This document shows, piece by piece, positions 26,604 to 36,141 of a stretch of 64,000 nt of DNA. The position numbers and the translations under genes are program-made. The notes under the pieces were generated by a model. It ran no database searches and was not told the DNA's origin. It worked only from the letters and a program-made list of their open reading frames with translations. The first letter of the stretch is position 1. The number at the start of each line of letters is the position of its first letter. The DNA is taken from positions 1-64,000 of the forward strand of contig DJVK01000007.1 of NCBI GenBank assembly GCA_002441145.1. Reading direction: 5' to 3'. Origin of the DNA: Candidatus Saccharibacteria bacterium UBA6258 (lineage in GTDB: Bacteria; Patescibacteriota; Saccharimonadia; Saccharimonadales; Saccharimonadaceae).

Positions 26604-29600
26604 CTATTTTAATGCGACGCAATCTTCACCGAGAATTTTGACTAGTTTTCCAATCAACTCTTCATCGGCCTCGACACGGAACGGCAATCGTATCGCTGAC
26701 TTCTTTGGGCCAAGCACCATGATGATATCCTGCTGCCCTGGGTGGAAATTACAGGCCTTCTTCATGGCAAGGAGCGCCTCGTGGTTATCGGGGTCTTTAA
26801 CCTGCACGTACACTGTCTTGAGTGTTTCAGCAGGCGCCGCAATTGCCTCTGGCATCTTTACCGTGACAGTTTCGGTCTTTTCAGCAGCCTTTTTGCGCCA
26901 TGCTTGTACTTTACCCGGGCCGGTCGGAGCCATCATTTTACGGCCATGCGATTCGTAGCCTGCAAGCTCTTTGTCGGATACAATACTAATTTCATCAGCG
27001 ATCATTTTTGCTTCGTCACCCATGTTGCCGTCGCGATCACGAGCGCTAATTTTACCCGTTACTTTAAGTACTAGGTCTTGCGCTAATTTATCAGCAAGCT
27101 GCTCGTAAAGCTTTGGGAATACGATCACTTCACCTTCTCCAGTTTTGTCTTCAATGCCAACAAACGCCATCTTACTGCCAGACTTAGTGACAATCGTTCG
27201 GAGAGTCGTTACTAGACCTCCGATGGTGATCTTTTGGCCATCAATAGCCGGCACTACTCGTTGCAGTGCTATAGTCTGCTCCTCAAAGAAGGCGTCGTAG
27301 TTATCAAGCGGATGTGCGCTAATATACAGCCCCAGCAACTCGCGCTCCCACATTAGTTTTTCTTTTTCGGTAAACTTGGTCGGTGCAGCCTTGAGCTCCA
27401 TAGTTGCGTGAAGTGATGATCCACCAAGGTCGCCAAACAAATCTATTTGTCCGCTGAGCGCTTCCTTTTGAAGCTTAGACGCAAAAGCTAAGAGCGTTTC
27501 AAGATTAAACAGAAGATCAGACCTATCACCCAGACTATCGAAGGCGCCAGATTTAATAAGCGCTTCCCATGCTTTTTTGTTACATTTGCTGGTGCCGACA
27601 CGCTTTGCAAAGTCTTCGATACTCACGAACTTGCCCGCTTCACGTGCGCGCAAGATTTCTTCGACCGCACCAACGCCCACCCCCTTGATTGCCGACATAC
27701 CGAAACGAATTTGTTTTTTATCAGGCACAACCGCGAATTCCAGGTACGATTCGTTGACGTCTGGCGAAAGTACCTTCATGCCCATGTGCTTACATTCGTT
27801 GATTTCGATAGCAAGACGCTCGATGTCGTCGTGGTCGCTCGTCATAAGCGCTGCCATGAATGCATCTGGGTAGTGCGCCTTAAGGTAGGCTGTCCAGTAC
27901 GCGATTAATCCGTAACACGCCGCGTGTGACTTGTTAAAACAATAGTTCGCGAACTCTTCTAGCTGGTCCCAGAATGTTTCGGCTGCTTCTTTCGTGGCGC
28001 CACCATGCTCGACGGCTCCGTTAACAAAATCAACCTTGACCTTGCGCATTAGGTCGATTTTTTTCTTACCAACAGCCTTACGCAGTGTGTCAGCCTGGCC
28101 GCCGGTAAATCCGCACCATTCCTTGCTAATCTGCATGAACTGTTCTTGATAGACTAGGATGCCATAGGTATTCTCGAGAGAGTTTCGCATACCATCATGT
28201 AAATAAGTGATTTTCTCTTGGCCGTGCTTACGGCGAATAAAGCTTTCGATAAATTGCATCGGGCCCGGACGGTAGAGCGCAACCATAGCGATGATGTCTT
28301 CGAATACGGTCGGTTTAAGACCACGCAAATACCGCTTCATGCCGGCGGATTCAAGCTGGAATACACCGGTTGTGTCGCCACGCTGGAATAGTTCATACGT
28401 TTTTGCGTCGTCAAGTGGAATCTTCGACAAATCAATCGTTTCACCATACACTTTGCGAATAATACGCATGGCATTATTGATGATTGTCAGGTTGGATAGG
28501 CCCAAAAAGTCCATCTTGAGCAAACCGAGTTCTTCAACTTCGCCCATCGGGAACTGTGTGGCTACGACACCCTTTTGCGCCTGTTCAAGCGGGATATACT
28601 TAACCAAATCGTCAGGCGCGATTACCACGCCACAAGCGTGAACACCGTGACTTCGAATAGTACCCTCAAGGCGCATAGCATAATCAAACACTTCTTTTGC
28701 TACGGGGTTAGACTCGTATTCACGTTTTAGGTCAGGGTCGTCAACGACGCTTACCTTCAACGGAATGTGCCGGCCCTGTGCGGGCGGTGGAATAAGTTTC
28801 GCCAGCCGGTCAGATTCTGAGTACGGCACCTGTAATACACGCGCCACGTCACGCACGGCTGCACGTGCGGCCATCTTGCCAAAGGTAACGATATTACTCA
28901 CGCGCTCTGCGCCGTACTTATCCGAGCAATACTGAATAACTTCGTCGCGGCGAGTATCTTGAATGTCGACGTCGATGTCGGGCATAGAAATACGGTCCGG
29001 GTTTAGGAATCGCTCAAACAGCAGCCCGTAACGGAGCGGGTCAAGGTCGGTAATATTTAACGCGTAGGCGATAATCGACCCTGCAGCCGATCCACGACCA
29101 GGCCCAAAGATGATTCCCTGACTTTTGCCCCAGTTGATAAAGTCTTGGACGATCAAGAAGTATCCTTCGTAGCCCATGCGCTCCATGACATCCATTTCCA
29201 TTTCGGCGCGTTCGCGCACCTCATCGGTCAAGAACTTCTTGATTTCTGGTACGGTTAAAGCTTCGACATCTTCTGCCTTTTTTTCATTGTATCGGACCAC
29301 TATGCCTTGATAAACAAGTTTCTCTAAAAAGTCATGTTCAGTCTCGCCATTAGGTGTCGGGTATTTAGGGATTAAGATCTTGCCAAGTTCAAGTTCAAGC
29401 GAGCACCTGTCTGCAATCGCCCTTGTGTTGCGGACGACGTCGGGATATTCATCGCCCCATCGAGCAATAATATCGCGCGGGTCAGTAAGATGCAGTTCGA
29501 ATTCTTTCAAGCTCATGCGCTTTTCATCACTTAAAAACGAACCCGTGCCCACACACAACAAGATTTCATGCGCATCAGAATCGGCATGCTCAAGGTAGTG

Positions 29601-30287
29601 CCCGTCGCATGTCACCACCATAGGAATATCAAGTTCTTTGGATAATTTCTTCAGGCCCTCATTGATCTTTGTCTGCACATCCCAGTGCGTCTTGGACTCC
29701 GGGTGACCATGATCCTGAAGCTCCAGGTAGTAGCGATCACCGAAGATTGATTTATACCATTCGGCATAATCTTTAGCTGCGGCATAGTCATCGTTACGCA
29801 AGCTTTCACCAACTTCGCTGCTCGCACACCCGCTTAATATAATCAGCCCCTCGTTGTATGTCTCGAGAAGTTCGTGGTCCATACGCGGCTTATAGTACAT
29901 TCCCTCTAGGTTTGCTTTGGTCGAAAGCATCATCAGGTTTTGATACCCCTGAGCATTCATAGCAAGAATCGTAAGGTGATAACGCGCTTTGTCTTTGCTG
30001 GCGTCGCGGTCATGGCGCGAGCGCGCAGCGATATATGCTTCGATGCCGAGTATCGGTTTGATACCTTCGTTAAGCGCTGCTTTGTAATAATCAAGGACGC
30101 CGCTCATCGTGCCGTGATCGGTAACAGCGGCAGCTTCCATTCCGAATTCTTTAACCTTGGCCGCAAGCTCATTAATTTTCGTAAGACCATCGAGCAATGA
30201 ATGATGGGTATGATTGTGCAAGTGAACAAAGTCGCTTGGCAAAAGCGAAGATGTAGTCGTAATCGTTTTCTCTGTTGCAACCCCCAT
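26604..30287 (-). CDS. dnaE: DNA polymerase III alpha subunit
   Basis: 1227 aa replicative polymerase. The N-terminal PHP domain (FVHLHNHTHHSLLDG, AVTDHGTMSG) keeps its metal ligands. The C-family polymerase core has PDIDVDIQDTRRDEVIQY with catalytic aspartates, FGPGRGSAAGSI, RPGPMQFIESFIRRKHG and FNKSHAACYGLIAYWTAYLKAHYP. An HhH and an OB domain (KITIGGLVTTLRTIVTKSG) follow. The C-terminal part (about 1090-1227) resembles a degenerate NTPase-like tail. A TATAAT (30301-30306 on the minus strand) lies 13 nt before the ATG, giving a very short leader. Confidence 0.97.
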   Translation of the reverse strand: MGVATEKTITTTSSLLPSDFVHLHNHTHHSLLDGLTKINELAAKVKEFGMEAAAVTDHGTMSGVLDYYKAALNEGIKPILGIEAYIAARSRHDRDASKDKARYHLTILAMNAQGYQNLMMLSTKANLEGMYYKPRMDHELLETYNEGLIILSGCASSEVGESLRNDDYAAAKDYAEWYKSIFGDRYYLELQDHGHPESKTHWDVQTKINEGLKKLSKELDIPMVVTCDGHYLEHADSDAHEILLCVGTGSFLSDEKRMSLKEFELHLTDPRDIIARWGDEYPDVVRNTRAIADRCSLELELGKILIPKYPTPNGETEHDFLEKLVYQGIVVRYNEKKAEDVEALTVPEIKKFLTDEVRERAEMEMDVMERMGYEGYFLIVQDFINWGKSQGIIFGPGRGSAAGSIIAYALNITDLDPLRYGLLFERFLNPDRISMPDIDVDIQDTRRDEVIQYCSDKYGAERVSNIVTFGKMAARAAVRDVARVLQVPYSESDRLAKLIPPPAQGRHIPLKVSVVDDPDLKREYESNPVAKEVFDYAMRLEGTIRSHGVHACGVVIAPDDLVKYIPLEQAQKGVVATQFPMGEVEELGLLKMDFLGLSNLTIINNAMRIIRKVYGETIDLSKIPLDDAKTYELFQRGDTTGVFQLESAGMKRYLRGLKPTVFEDIIAMVALYRPGPMQFIESFIRRKHGQEKITYLHDGMRNSLENTYGILVYQEQFMQISKEWCGFTGGQADTLRKAVGKKKIDLMRKVKVDFVNGAVEHGGATKEAAETFWDQLEEFANYCFNKSHAACYGLIAYWTAYLKAHYPDAFMAALMTSDHDDIERLAIEINECKHMGMKVLSPDVNESYLEFAVVPDKKQIRFGMSAIKGVGVGAVEEILRAREAGKFVSIEDFAKRVGTSKCNKKAWEALIKSGAFDSLGDRSDLLFNLETLLAFASKLQKEALSGQIDLFGDLGGSSLHATMELKAAPTKFTEKEKLMWERELLGLYISAHPLDNYDAFFEEQTIALQRVVPAIDGQKITIGGLVTTLRTIVTKSGSKMAFVGIEDKTGEGEVIVFPKLYEQLADKLAQDLVLKVTGKISARDRDGNMGDEAKMIADEISIVSDKELAGYESHGRKMMAPTGPGKVQAWRKKAAEKTETVTVKMPEAIAAPAETLKTVYVQVKDPDNHEALLAMKKACNFHPGQQDIIMVLGPKKSAIRLPFRVEADEELIGKLVKILGEDCVALK

Positions 30288-30357
30288 AGTTGTATCTTTT
30301 ATTATACAGGAGTTCGCGTGTCGCGATTGTAGTAATTTCGACTAAAGCATGTGCGGT

Positions 30358-30645
30358 TTATTGGCTGCCAGCCTGCATCATATCGACAATGCTATTGATG
30401 AAGTCTGCGAGAGAAGGAACAAGCCAACCAACCGCGTTCAGCAACCATGCAAGGAGAGCCAACACCACCGTACCGCCTAATACGCTGCCTAGACCAAAAA
30501 ATATACCACGCATGAAATTAAATTTGTACACGACGAAACGGTTGCGGTTGAAGTCGTTAAACAATTCTTCAAGCACCGATTCACGCGCTCCACGTTCGTT
30601 ATTTTCTTTTACGTCACGTTTAAGTTTTTGCCAGAATTTGTTCAT
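30358..30645 (-). CDS. Small membrane protein (DUF5665-like)
   Basis: 95 aa. A basic, charged N-terminal half (about 1-45) is followed by the hydrophobic segment GIFFGLGSVLGGTVVLALLAWLL (about 48-70, written here only in part) and a short amphipathic tail. The FNFMRGIFFGLGSVLGGT core matches the widespread DUF5665 small membrane protein. Function unknown. It lies 14 bp beyond a terminator hairpin, so its expression may depend on read-through. Confidence 0.7.
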   Translation of the reverse strand: MNKFWQKLKRDVKENNERGARESVLEELFNDFNRNRFVVYKFNFMRGIFFGLGSVLGGTVVLALLAWLLNAVGWLVPSLADFINSIVDMMQAGSQ

Positions 30646-30658
30646 AGGTCTCCTATAT

Positions 30659-30694
30659 AAAATGACACACTGTATGTAACAAGTGTGTCATTTT
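30659..30694 (-). terminator. Terminator or attenuator between the YtxH-like and DUF5665-like genes
   Basis: A 13-bp perfect stem, AAAATGACACACT (30659-30671) with AGTGTGTCATTTT (30682-30694), 10-nt loop. On the minus strand the T-run follows inside the stem base. It sits between two genes of the same strand. Confidence 0.8.
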
Positions 30695-30712
30695 ACGCTT
30701 ATTTAAACAAGC

Positions 30713-31042
30713 TTATGATTTTTTCTTAGGAGTCTCGTCCTTAAGTTCTGCCTTTGCGCTTGATACAGCACGTTCAGCACGGCCACGATATTCATCAAGT
30801 GTCGTCTTGGCGTCGTGTGCAATTTCTTCCGCCTGCTTGCGCGTGTCGGTGTATACTCGCTCGCCTTTTTTACGAAGCTCTTCAGCTTTGACGTCGGCAT
30901 TCGACTTAACTTCGTCTGCCTTAGCTTTTAGGTCGGCGCGAGTCTCTTTGCCAGACTTTGGTGCGGTAAGCATACCGGCAACAACGCCTGCAGCTGCGCC
31001 AAGTAGTGCTCCAAGTGCGAATTTACCTGCTGATTTTGTCAT
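30713..31042 (-). CDS. YtxH-like general stress envelope protein
   Basis: 109 aa. A glycine/alanine-rich hydrophobic start (KFALGALLGAAAGVVAGMLTAP) followed by KSGKETRADL is the YtxH-family signature. The rest is a long Lys/Glu/Ala helix, with repeated heptads, ending KKKS. YtxH in Firmicutes is a general stress protein of unknown mechanism. It follows a DUF948-like small membrane gene, a pairing also common in Firmicutes. Confidence 0.75.
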   Translation of the reverse strand: MTKSAGKFALGALLGAAAGVVAGMLTAPKSGKETRADLKAKADEVKSNADVKAEELRKKGERVYTDTRKQAEEIAHDAKTTLDEYRGRAERAVSSAKAELKDETPKKKS

Positions 31043-31053
31043 AATACCTTCTC

Positions 31054-31293
31054 CTATTTTTTAGCGTTACTGATAAAAGATTTAACCATTTTCGCGATGA
31101 GAACTGGTGACGTAAACGCACCGATGTTCTGCGCAGTATTCTCTAGTTTTACGGCCGCTCGTTCTGCGGTATTCGTGATCGTCTTGATTTGTCGAGTCAC
31201 CTTGATAAGCAATGCTATCAATATGATTGCGAGAATCAAGAACAGTGCAAGAAATACCGACAAGATGATTACCAATACTTGTGCCCATTCCAT
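31054..31293 (-). CDS. Small membrane protein (DUF948-like)
   Basis: 79 aa. One long membrane helix (about 6-30) followed by an amphipathic helix with regularly spaced Thr, Lys and Glu, as in DUF948 proteins. Start ATG has AAGGAG upstream. A TATACT (31349-31354, minus strand) about 55 nt upstream is a likely -10. Probably the first gene of an operon with the YtxH-like gene 11 bp downstream. Confidence 0.65.
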   Translation of the reverse strand: MEWAQVLVIILSVFLALFLILAIILIALLIKVTRQIKTITNTAERAAVKLENTAQNIGAFTSPVLIAKMVKSFISNAKK

Positions 31294-31374
31294 TATGAGA
31301 CGCTCCTTATGTTGACGTTACTTGCCCGTGGCACTGGGCACTATATTTAGTATACCCCACCTAGCTATAAGTGA

Positions 31375-31390
31375 TGTGAAATTGTTCACA
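31375..31390. promoter_or_regulatory. Operator-like palindrome upstream of the DUF948/YtxH genes
   Basis: TGTGAA-ATTG-TTCACA, 6-bp inverted arms, lies about 20 bp upstream of the TATACT -10 for the minus-strand genes and just after the galU stop. Position fits a regulator site near the -35; no regulator is identified. Confidence 0.4.
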
Positions 31391-31397
31391 ACAATAG

Positions 31398-32288
31398 TTA
31401 GGATTTAAATTTACCCGCCAGGTGCTCCCGCAAATCTGGCCCAAGCGTAGGATGGTCGAGGCCAAAGTCGATGACCGTTTTTAGGTATTCCAGCTTGTCG
31501 CCAGTGTCATAGAACTTGCCATTAACGATTTCGCGGGCATAAACGCCGTAGCCATCGTCAATCATCGACTGCATGATTGGCTGCAACATCAACTCACCTT
31601 CTTCATGTTCCGCGGTAGCGCGGTCGATATATTCAAATACTTCGGGCGTGAGCAGATAGCCGCTTACGCTCGCGAGATCCGACGGTGCATTCGCCTTACC
31701 AGGTTTTTCAACGAATTTCGTTACCTTGATAGTAGTATCGTCAGCTTGCTCGCCCGCAACGATACCATAACGGTTGTATTCATCATCAAGTTCAATCTTT
31801 TTACATGCCAAAATTTGGCCACCGTGTTTCGTATAGGCTTCGATTAGCTGCTTGGTACGGCCTGGTTTCGCGACAAAAAAGTCATCAGCGAATGTGTAGA
31901 TAAAAGGTTCATTGCCAATAAGGTGCGCGGCACAGGCAACTGGAGTTGCATTTCCGTAAGCGCCTTTTTGACGAATATAGATAAAGTTAGCCATATTAGC
32001 TATAGCTTCCACTTGGTCAACCAATGGTTTTTTCTTAGGTCCGCCAGCCCGCAGATTATTCATCAGGTCTTCACTTGGCAGATCAAAATGATCTTCGATA
32101 GCACGCTTATTACTACTACCGACAATAATAATGTCTTTTATTCCAGCTGCGACAAGTTCTTCTACGACATACTGAATAATCGGCTTATCGATCAGTGGCA
32201 TCATTTCTTTGGGCATTGCTTTAGTTTGCGGTAAGAACCGAGTACCAAAACCCGCGGCCGCGATTATCGCCTTAGTTGGACGTTTCAT
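31398..32288 (-). CDS. galU: UTP-glucose-1-phosphate uridylyltransferase
   Basis: 296 aa nucleotidyltransferase making UDP-glucose from UTP and glucose-1-phosphate. Seen: the nucleotide loop AAGFGTRFLPQTKAMPKEMMP (start), KPIIQYVVEELVAAGI, FVEKPGKANAPS, and SGYLLTPEVFEYI, all typical of bacterial GalU. UDP-glucose would feed cell-surface glycan or glycolipid synthesis. It overlaps the upstream kinase gene by 17 bp. Confidence 0.95.
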   Translation of the reverse strand: MKRPTKAIIAAAGFGTRFLPQTKAMPKEMMPLIDKPIIQYVVEELVAAGIKDIIIVGSSNKRAIEDHFDLPSEDLMNNLRAGGPKKKPLVDQVEAIANMANFIYIRQKGAYGNATPVACAAHLIGNEPFIYTFADDFFVAKPGRTKQLIEAYTKHGGQILACKKIELDDEYNRYGIVAGEQADDTTIKVTKFVEKPGKANAPSDLASVSGYLLTPEVFEYIDRATAEHEEGELMLQPIMQSMIDDGYGVYAREIVNGKFYDTGDKLEYLKTVIDFGLDHPTLGPDLREHLAGKFKS

Positions 32289-32850
32289 TTTCCCCTCCTG
32301 TTTCTGCTTTAAGCCAATCGACTAGCGCTTGATAGCCATCCTCTGATGGATGGGTAGTATCAATAGTATACGTCTTCATTCCTTCGATATCCAGCGCTCG
32401 ATATTTTTGCTTGTTCGTTTCTATATCCTTCTCTTTATACACCACATCTGGATGAATTGAGTGCCGCTCACCCACCTCACGGCGGTGATTAAACCTACGT
32501 ATCGCTTCGCCATAGTCGCACGTCACGTATACCTGGAGTAGCGTAGCATTACTACCGGACACCAGTTCGGATATGCGCTGATTGGCGAGTTCATACCAAA
32601 AGGCATTTTCGATTATAAGTACCTTGTTCGATGGAAGAAACGAGCGCACAATTGCATATAACGCGGAAACCGATGCGTCTCCATAAAAATACGGATCCGT
32701 GGACTCTCCGTCGACGCGTAGCGTATCGCCTAGTAGTTCTTTTAGCGAATCTTTAGCGACATAACCAATGTTCAAATCACTTGATAACCGGTTCAGCAAT
32801 GTCGATTTGCCAACTCCTGGTTGTCCGTGCAGAACGATTATTGTTGCCAT
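32272..32850 (-). CDS. P-loop kinase-like ATPase (AAA_33 type)
   Basis: 192 aa. Walker A GQPGVGKST at residues 8-16, a lid region with RRFNHRREVGERHSIHPD, and a C-terminal IDTTHPSEDGYQALVDWL, as in small nucleotide/sugar kinases of the AAA_33 or shikimate/adenylate kinase-like group. Substrate unknown. Its start abuts the gatB stop (TAG ATG) and it overlaps galU, so it is in the gat-galU unit. Confidence 0.75.
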   Translation of the reverse strand: MATIIVLHGQPGVGKSTLLNRLSSDLNIGYVAKDSLKELLGDTLRVDGESTDPYFYGDASVSALYAIVRSFLPSNKVLIIENAFWYELANQRISELVSGSNATLLQVYVTCDYGEAIRRFNHRREVGERHSIHPDVVYKEKDIETNKQKYRALDIEGMKTYTIDTTHPSEDGYQALVDWLKAETGGENETSN

Positions 32851-34311
32851 CTAGAGTCTTTCTTTGATTAACTTCTGGGCTAACGCTGGGTTGGCCTTGC
32901 CCTGTGACTTTTTCATCACCTGGCCGACAAGATAACCGATAGCCTTGTCTTTGCCGGCCCTTATGTCGGCAATCGACGATGCGCTCATTGGATCGGCTAA
33001 GATTTCGTCAACGATTGTCGCAATAGCACCTTCGTCGCTTACCTGTATTAGGTTTTTTGCTTCAGCAATCGCGCGCGGGTTTTCAGCACCGCCGAGTAGT
33101 TCATTAAAGATTTCTTTAGCGCTACCGCTACTTAGTTCGCTCTTTTCTGTCATAGATGCCAGTTCGACAAGGTCATCGATCGAAACATACGGCGCCGATA
33201 CGTCAACTGGCGTCGCGTCATCGTCACTCACGGCAGAACCTAGTGCGCTCGCGAACCAGTGTGCAACTCGCTTGGCAACTGAATCGTCGGACTTCTCTTG
33301 GATTTCGGTAATAATCCGAGCATAATTTTGATTAGCGAGTAGTGAGTTAACAACGGATTTATCTAGCCCAAGATGCGCCCACTTTTCGCGGTATTCCGCT
33401 GGCAACATCGGCACTTCGGCTTGAATGGCCTGGATTTCTTCGGCAGTCAAAACAATAGGTGGAATATCAGCGTCGGGCATATAGCGATAGTCCTGAGCAT
33501 CCTCTTTACTGCGTTGACTTGTCGTAATCTGTTTTGCATCATTCCAGCCGCGCGTTTCCTGAACAATACGTTCACCCTTTTCGAGCAATTCAACTTGTCG
33601 CTTAAATTCGTATTCTGCGGCGCGTTCGACGCTACGGAATGAGTTTAGGTTCTTCACTTCGGCCCTGTTGCCAAGTTCGGTCGCGCCCTTCGGCGCAATC
33701 GAAATGTTCACGTCAAAGCGCATATTACCATGGTACAGGTCACCGTGCGTTACACCGGCATACGTCATTAAACGGTATAGTTCGGTTGCATATGCCTTGG
33801 CGGCTGCGGCTGAATGGATGTCCGGCTCTGAAACAATTTCGATAAGCGGCGTGCCTGCGCGGTTAAGGTCAACCAGCGAGTAGCCGTTGTAATGTGTCAA
33901 TTTACCGGCATCTTCTTCCATGTGTGCATGGTGAACCCGAACGCGAACTGTCGAGCCATCGTCGAGTGGTGCATCAACGTATCCCTCAAGAATAATTGGG
34001 TGATACATTTGCGTCGTCTGATACCCCTTTGGTAGGTCAGGATAAAAATAGTGCTTACGATCAAAACGACTCACATGCGCAACCTCTGCGTTTAGCGCCT
34101 TGCCTGCTCGAATAGCAAGGTCCACGGCACGTCGGTTAAGGACTGGCAGCATTCCGGGCAAACCGAAATCGATAGGGTGCACGACGGCATTAGGTTCCCT
34201 ATCACGTGCGTCGTTATCGGCTGGGCTGAATAATTTCGTCGCTGTCGCAAGCTGCACATGGCACTCGATACCGATCGTCATGTCATATTTTGCTAAAATT
34301 TCTTCGCTCAT
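32851..34311 (-). CDS. gatB: Asp-tRNA(Asn)/Glu-tRNA(Gln) amidotransferase subunit B
   Basis: 486 aa. The GatB core has TIGIECHVQLATATKLFS, GLPGMLPVLN, and FYPDLPKGYQTTQMY, and binds the misacylated tRNA; the C-terminal GatB/YqeY domain (about 330-486) ends in VGQVMKKSQGKANPALA, which is diagnostic. With GatA and GatC it converts Glu-tRNA(Gln) and/or Asp-tRNA(Asn) to the amidated forms. Same unit as gatC and gatA, separated from gatA by a HEPN-like gene. Confidence 0.97.
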   Translation of the reverse strand: MSEEILAKYDMTIGIECHVQLATATKLFSPADNDARDREPNAVVHPIDFGLPGMLPVLNRRAVDLAIRAGKALNAEVAHVSRFDRKHYFYPDLPKGYQTTQMYHPIILEGYVDAPLDDGSTVRVRVHHAHMEEDAGKLTHYNGYSLVDLNRAGTPLIEIVSEPDIHSAAAAKAYATELYRLMTYAGVTHGDLYHGNMRFDVNISIAPKGATELGNRAEVKNLNSFRSVERAAEYEFKRQVELLEKGERIVQETRGWNDAKQITTSQRSKEDAQDYRYMPDADIPPIVLTAEEIQAIQAEVPMLPAEYREKWAHLGLDKSVVNSLLANQNYARIITEIQEKSDDSVAKRVAHWFASALGSAVSDDDATPVDVSAPYVSIDDLVELASMTEKSELSSGSAKEIFNELLGGAENPRAIAEAKNLIQVSDEGAIATIVDEILADPMSASSIADIRAGKDKAIGYLVGQVMKKSQGKANPALAQKLIKERL

Positions 34312-34312
34312 A

Positions 34313-34738
34313 TTAGATAGCTCCCAGATCTTTTAAGCCTTGCTTGAATGCCGATAGCGACCTAAGCGCTATCTCACGCGAAACTTGCGCGTCGGGTTCG
34401 TGAGCAAGTTGATTGCGAATCTTGTGAGCGCCCCATATATGGTTCGCGTTAGACCATACGCTATTTGCAGACTTCATTCGCTCTCCCATTGTTTGGCCTT
34501 TAAAGCGCCGTTCACGCAATGCCTGATCGACAAGCTTATCAGCGTTAAAGATCGCCATATGATAGCTAGATGGATTTTCTCGATTAAGGCTGTTCTCGAT
34601 TTCAAGCCATTTTGTCTGATACTTGGCCATGCTCAGCTTTGGACCGGTCTTCGAAGAAAATACCAAATAGATTACTGCGACCACGGCAACGATAGCGATA
34701 CTGATTAGCAAAAAGATGTTTGGTGAATTGCCGTCCAT
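34313..34738 (-). CDS. Membrane-anchored HEPN-like protein in the gat operon
   Basis: 141 aa. One N-terminal membrane helix (about 8-28), a short linker, then an all-helical domain. Residues 105-120 read HKIRNQLAHEPDAQVS, containing R108-N-x-x-x-H113, the R-x4-H motif of HEPN ribonuclease-like domains, with the family's usual following helix of alternating Ala/Leu. An upstream ADKLVDQALRERRFKGQTMGERM also matches HEPN-like proteins common in CPR genomes. It may bind or cut RNA at the membrane, or be an inactive scaffold. Coupled to gatA by TAATG and 1 bp from gatB. Family assignment is from motifs only. Confidence 0.65.
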   Translation of the reverse strand: MDGNSPNIFLLISIAIVAVVAVIYLVFSSKTGPKLSMAKYQTKWLEIENSLNRENPSSYHMAIFNADKLVDQALRERRFKGQTMGERMKSANSVWSNANHIWGAHKIRNQLAHEPDAQVSREIALRSLSAFKQGLKDLGAI

Positions 34739-36141
34739 TACTTCACCTCCACCGAGCCAGCTAACGCTATCAATTCGGCATCCGACTTCATTGGCCCAAT
34801 AAGCTGAATACCGATTGGCAAGCCACCAGCACTAACGCCAGCCGGCGCACTAATCGCCGGAATACCCGCAAGGCTTGCCGGAACGGTCATGATGTCAGCA
34901 AGATACATCTTTACAGGATCGCCAGTGTTCTCACCAATACCAAAGGCTGGCGTCGGTGCTGTTGGCGTGATCAAAAAGTCATAGTTAGCAAACTGCTCAT
35001 TGAATGCATTAATGAGCAGTGTTCGAGCTTTTTGTGCCTGCAAATAGTAAGCGTCAAAGAATCCGCTCGACAACACGTAGCTACCAATCATGATACGGCG
35101 CTTGTTTTCGGTTACAAAGCCCTCGTCACGCGAGCGGCCATAGAGTTCCGCTAATGTCGCAACATTGTCGGCGCGCTTACCATAGCGAACGCCGTCATAT
35201 CGCGCCAAGTTACTGCTTACTTCGGCGGGAACGATAACGTAGTACATGGCCAGCGCATACTTAACGATTGGCATACTGACTTCGTCAACAGTGTGGCCTG
35301 CTGCGCGAAGCAACTCGATATACGCGTTTGTCGCCTCGCGAACTTCTTTGTCGACATTATCGTCCATCGTTTCTTTGATGACGCCGATTTTAAGCCCAGG
35401 CTTAACGAATGTCGTCGGTGTAAAGTAATCGGGCAGTGTTGTCATATCCTTTTCGTCACGACCAGCCATGACATCTGTCACCAACGCGATATCATCTGCA
35501 GATTTTGCAAAACAACCCATGGTATCGGTGCTATTCGCCATAGCGACAACGCCAAACCGGCTTGTCATACCGTAAGTCGGTTTTATGCCAAATACGCCGT
35601 TAAAGCTTGCTGGCTGACGGATTGATCCGCCCGTGTCCGAACCAAGCGCGAATGGTACGATGTCAAGCGCTGTCACTACCGCGGAACCGCCAGAACTACC
35701 ACCAGCAACCTTAGATTTGTCGAAGGCGTTCTTTGTTACACCAAAAGCAGAGTTCTCGGTTGATCCACCGTGCGCAAACGCGTCCAGGTTCGATTTACCG
35801 ATACAAATCGCGCCGGCGGCTTCGAGCTTTTCAACAACCGTTGCCTGTAATGGCGCGTTGAAGTTCTGTAGTATTTTGCTAGCCGCTGTCGTTGGGGCAC
35901 CAAATGCTAAAAAGTTATCTTTTACGACAAAAGGAACGCCAGCAAGGACGCCAAGCTGTTGCCCAGCTTTGATTTTTGCGTCGATTTCATCGGCGCGTTC
36001 TAACGCACGTTCGGCGGTAAGGCTAATCAGCGTATTATATTCGCTTGCGGCTTCGGCTTTTTGCAATGCAGCTTCAACTTCGGCTCGAGCTGTCGTTGAA
36101 CCATTCTTAATGCGGGTTACGATATCTGTAATAATTGCCAT
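34738..36141 (-). CDS. gatA: Asp-tRNA(Asn)/Glu-tRNA(Gln) amidotransferase subunit A
   Basis: 467 aa amidase-signature enzyme that releases ammonia from glutamine. The catalytic Lys (VPFVVKDNF), cis-Ser and nucleophile Ser in VAGGSSGGSAVVTA and GSDTGGSIRQPASF are intact. C-terminal AGIPAISAPAGVSAGGLPIGIQLIG is typical. The start overlaps the gatC stop in TAATG. Confidence 0.97.
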   Translation of the reverse strand: MAIITDIVTRIKNGSTTARAEVEAALQKAEAASEYNTLISLTAERALERADEIDAKIKAGQQLGVLAGVPFVVKDNFLAFGAPTTAASKILQNFNAPLQATVVEKLEAAGAICIGKSNLDAFAHGGSTENSAFGVTKNAFDKSKVAGGSSGGSAVVTALDIVPFALGSDTGGSIRQPASFNGVFGIKPTYGMTSRFGVVAMANSTDTMGCFAKSADDIALVTDVMAGRDEKDMTTLPDYFTPTTFVKPGLKIGVIKETMDDNVDKEVREATNAYIELLRAAGHTVDEVSMPIVKYALAMYYVIVPAEVSSNLARYDGVRYGKRADNVATLAELYGRSRDEGFVTENKRRIMIGSYVLSSGFFDAYYLQAQKARTLLINAFNEQFANYDFLITPTAPTPAFGIGENTGDPVKMYLADIMTVPASLAGIPAISAPAGVSAGGLPIGIQLIGPMKSDAELIALAGSVEVK

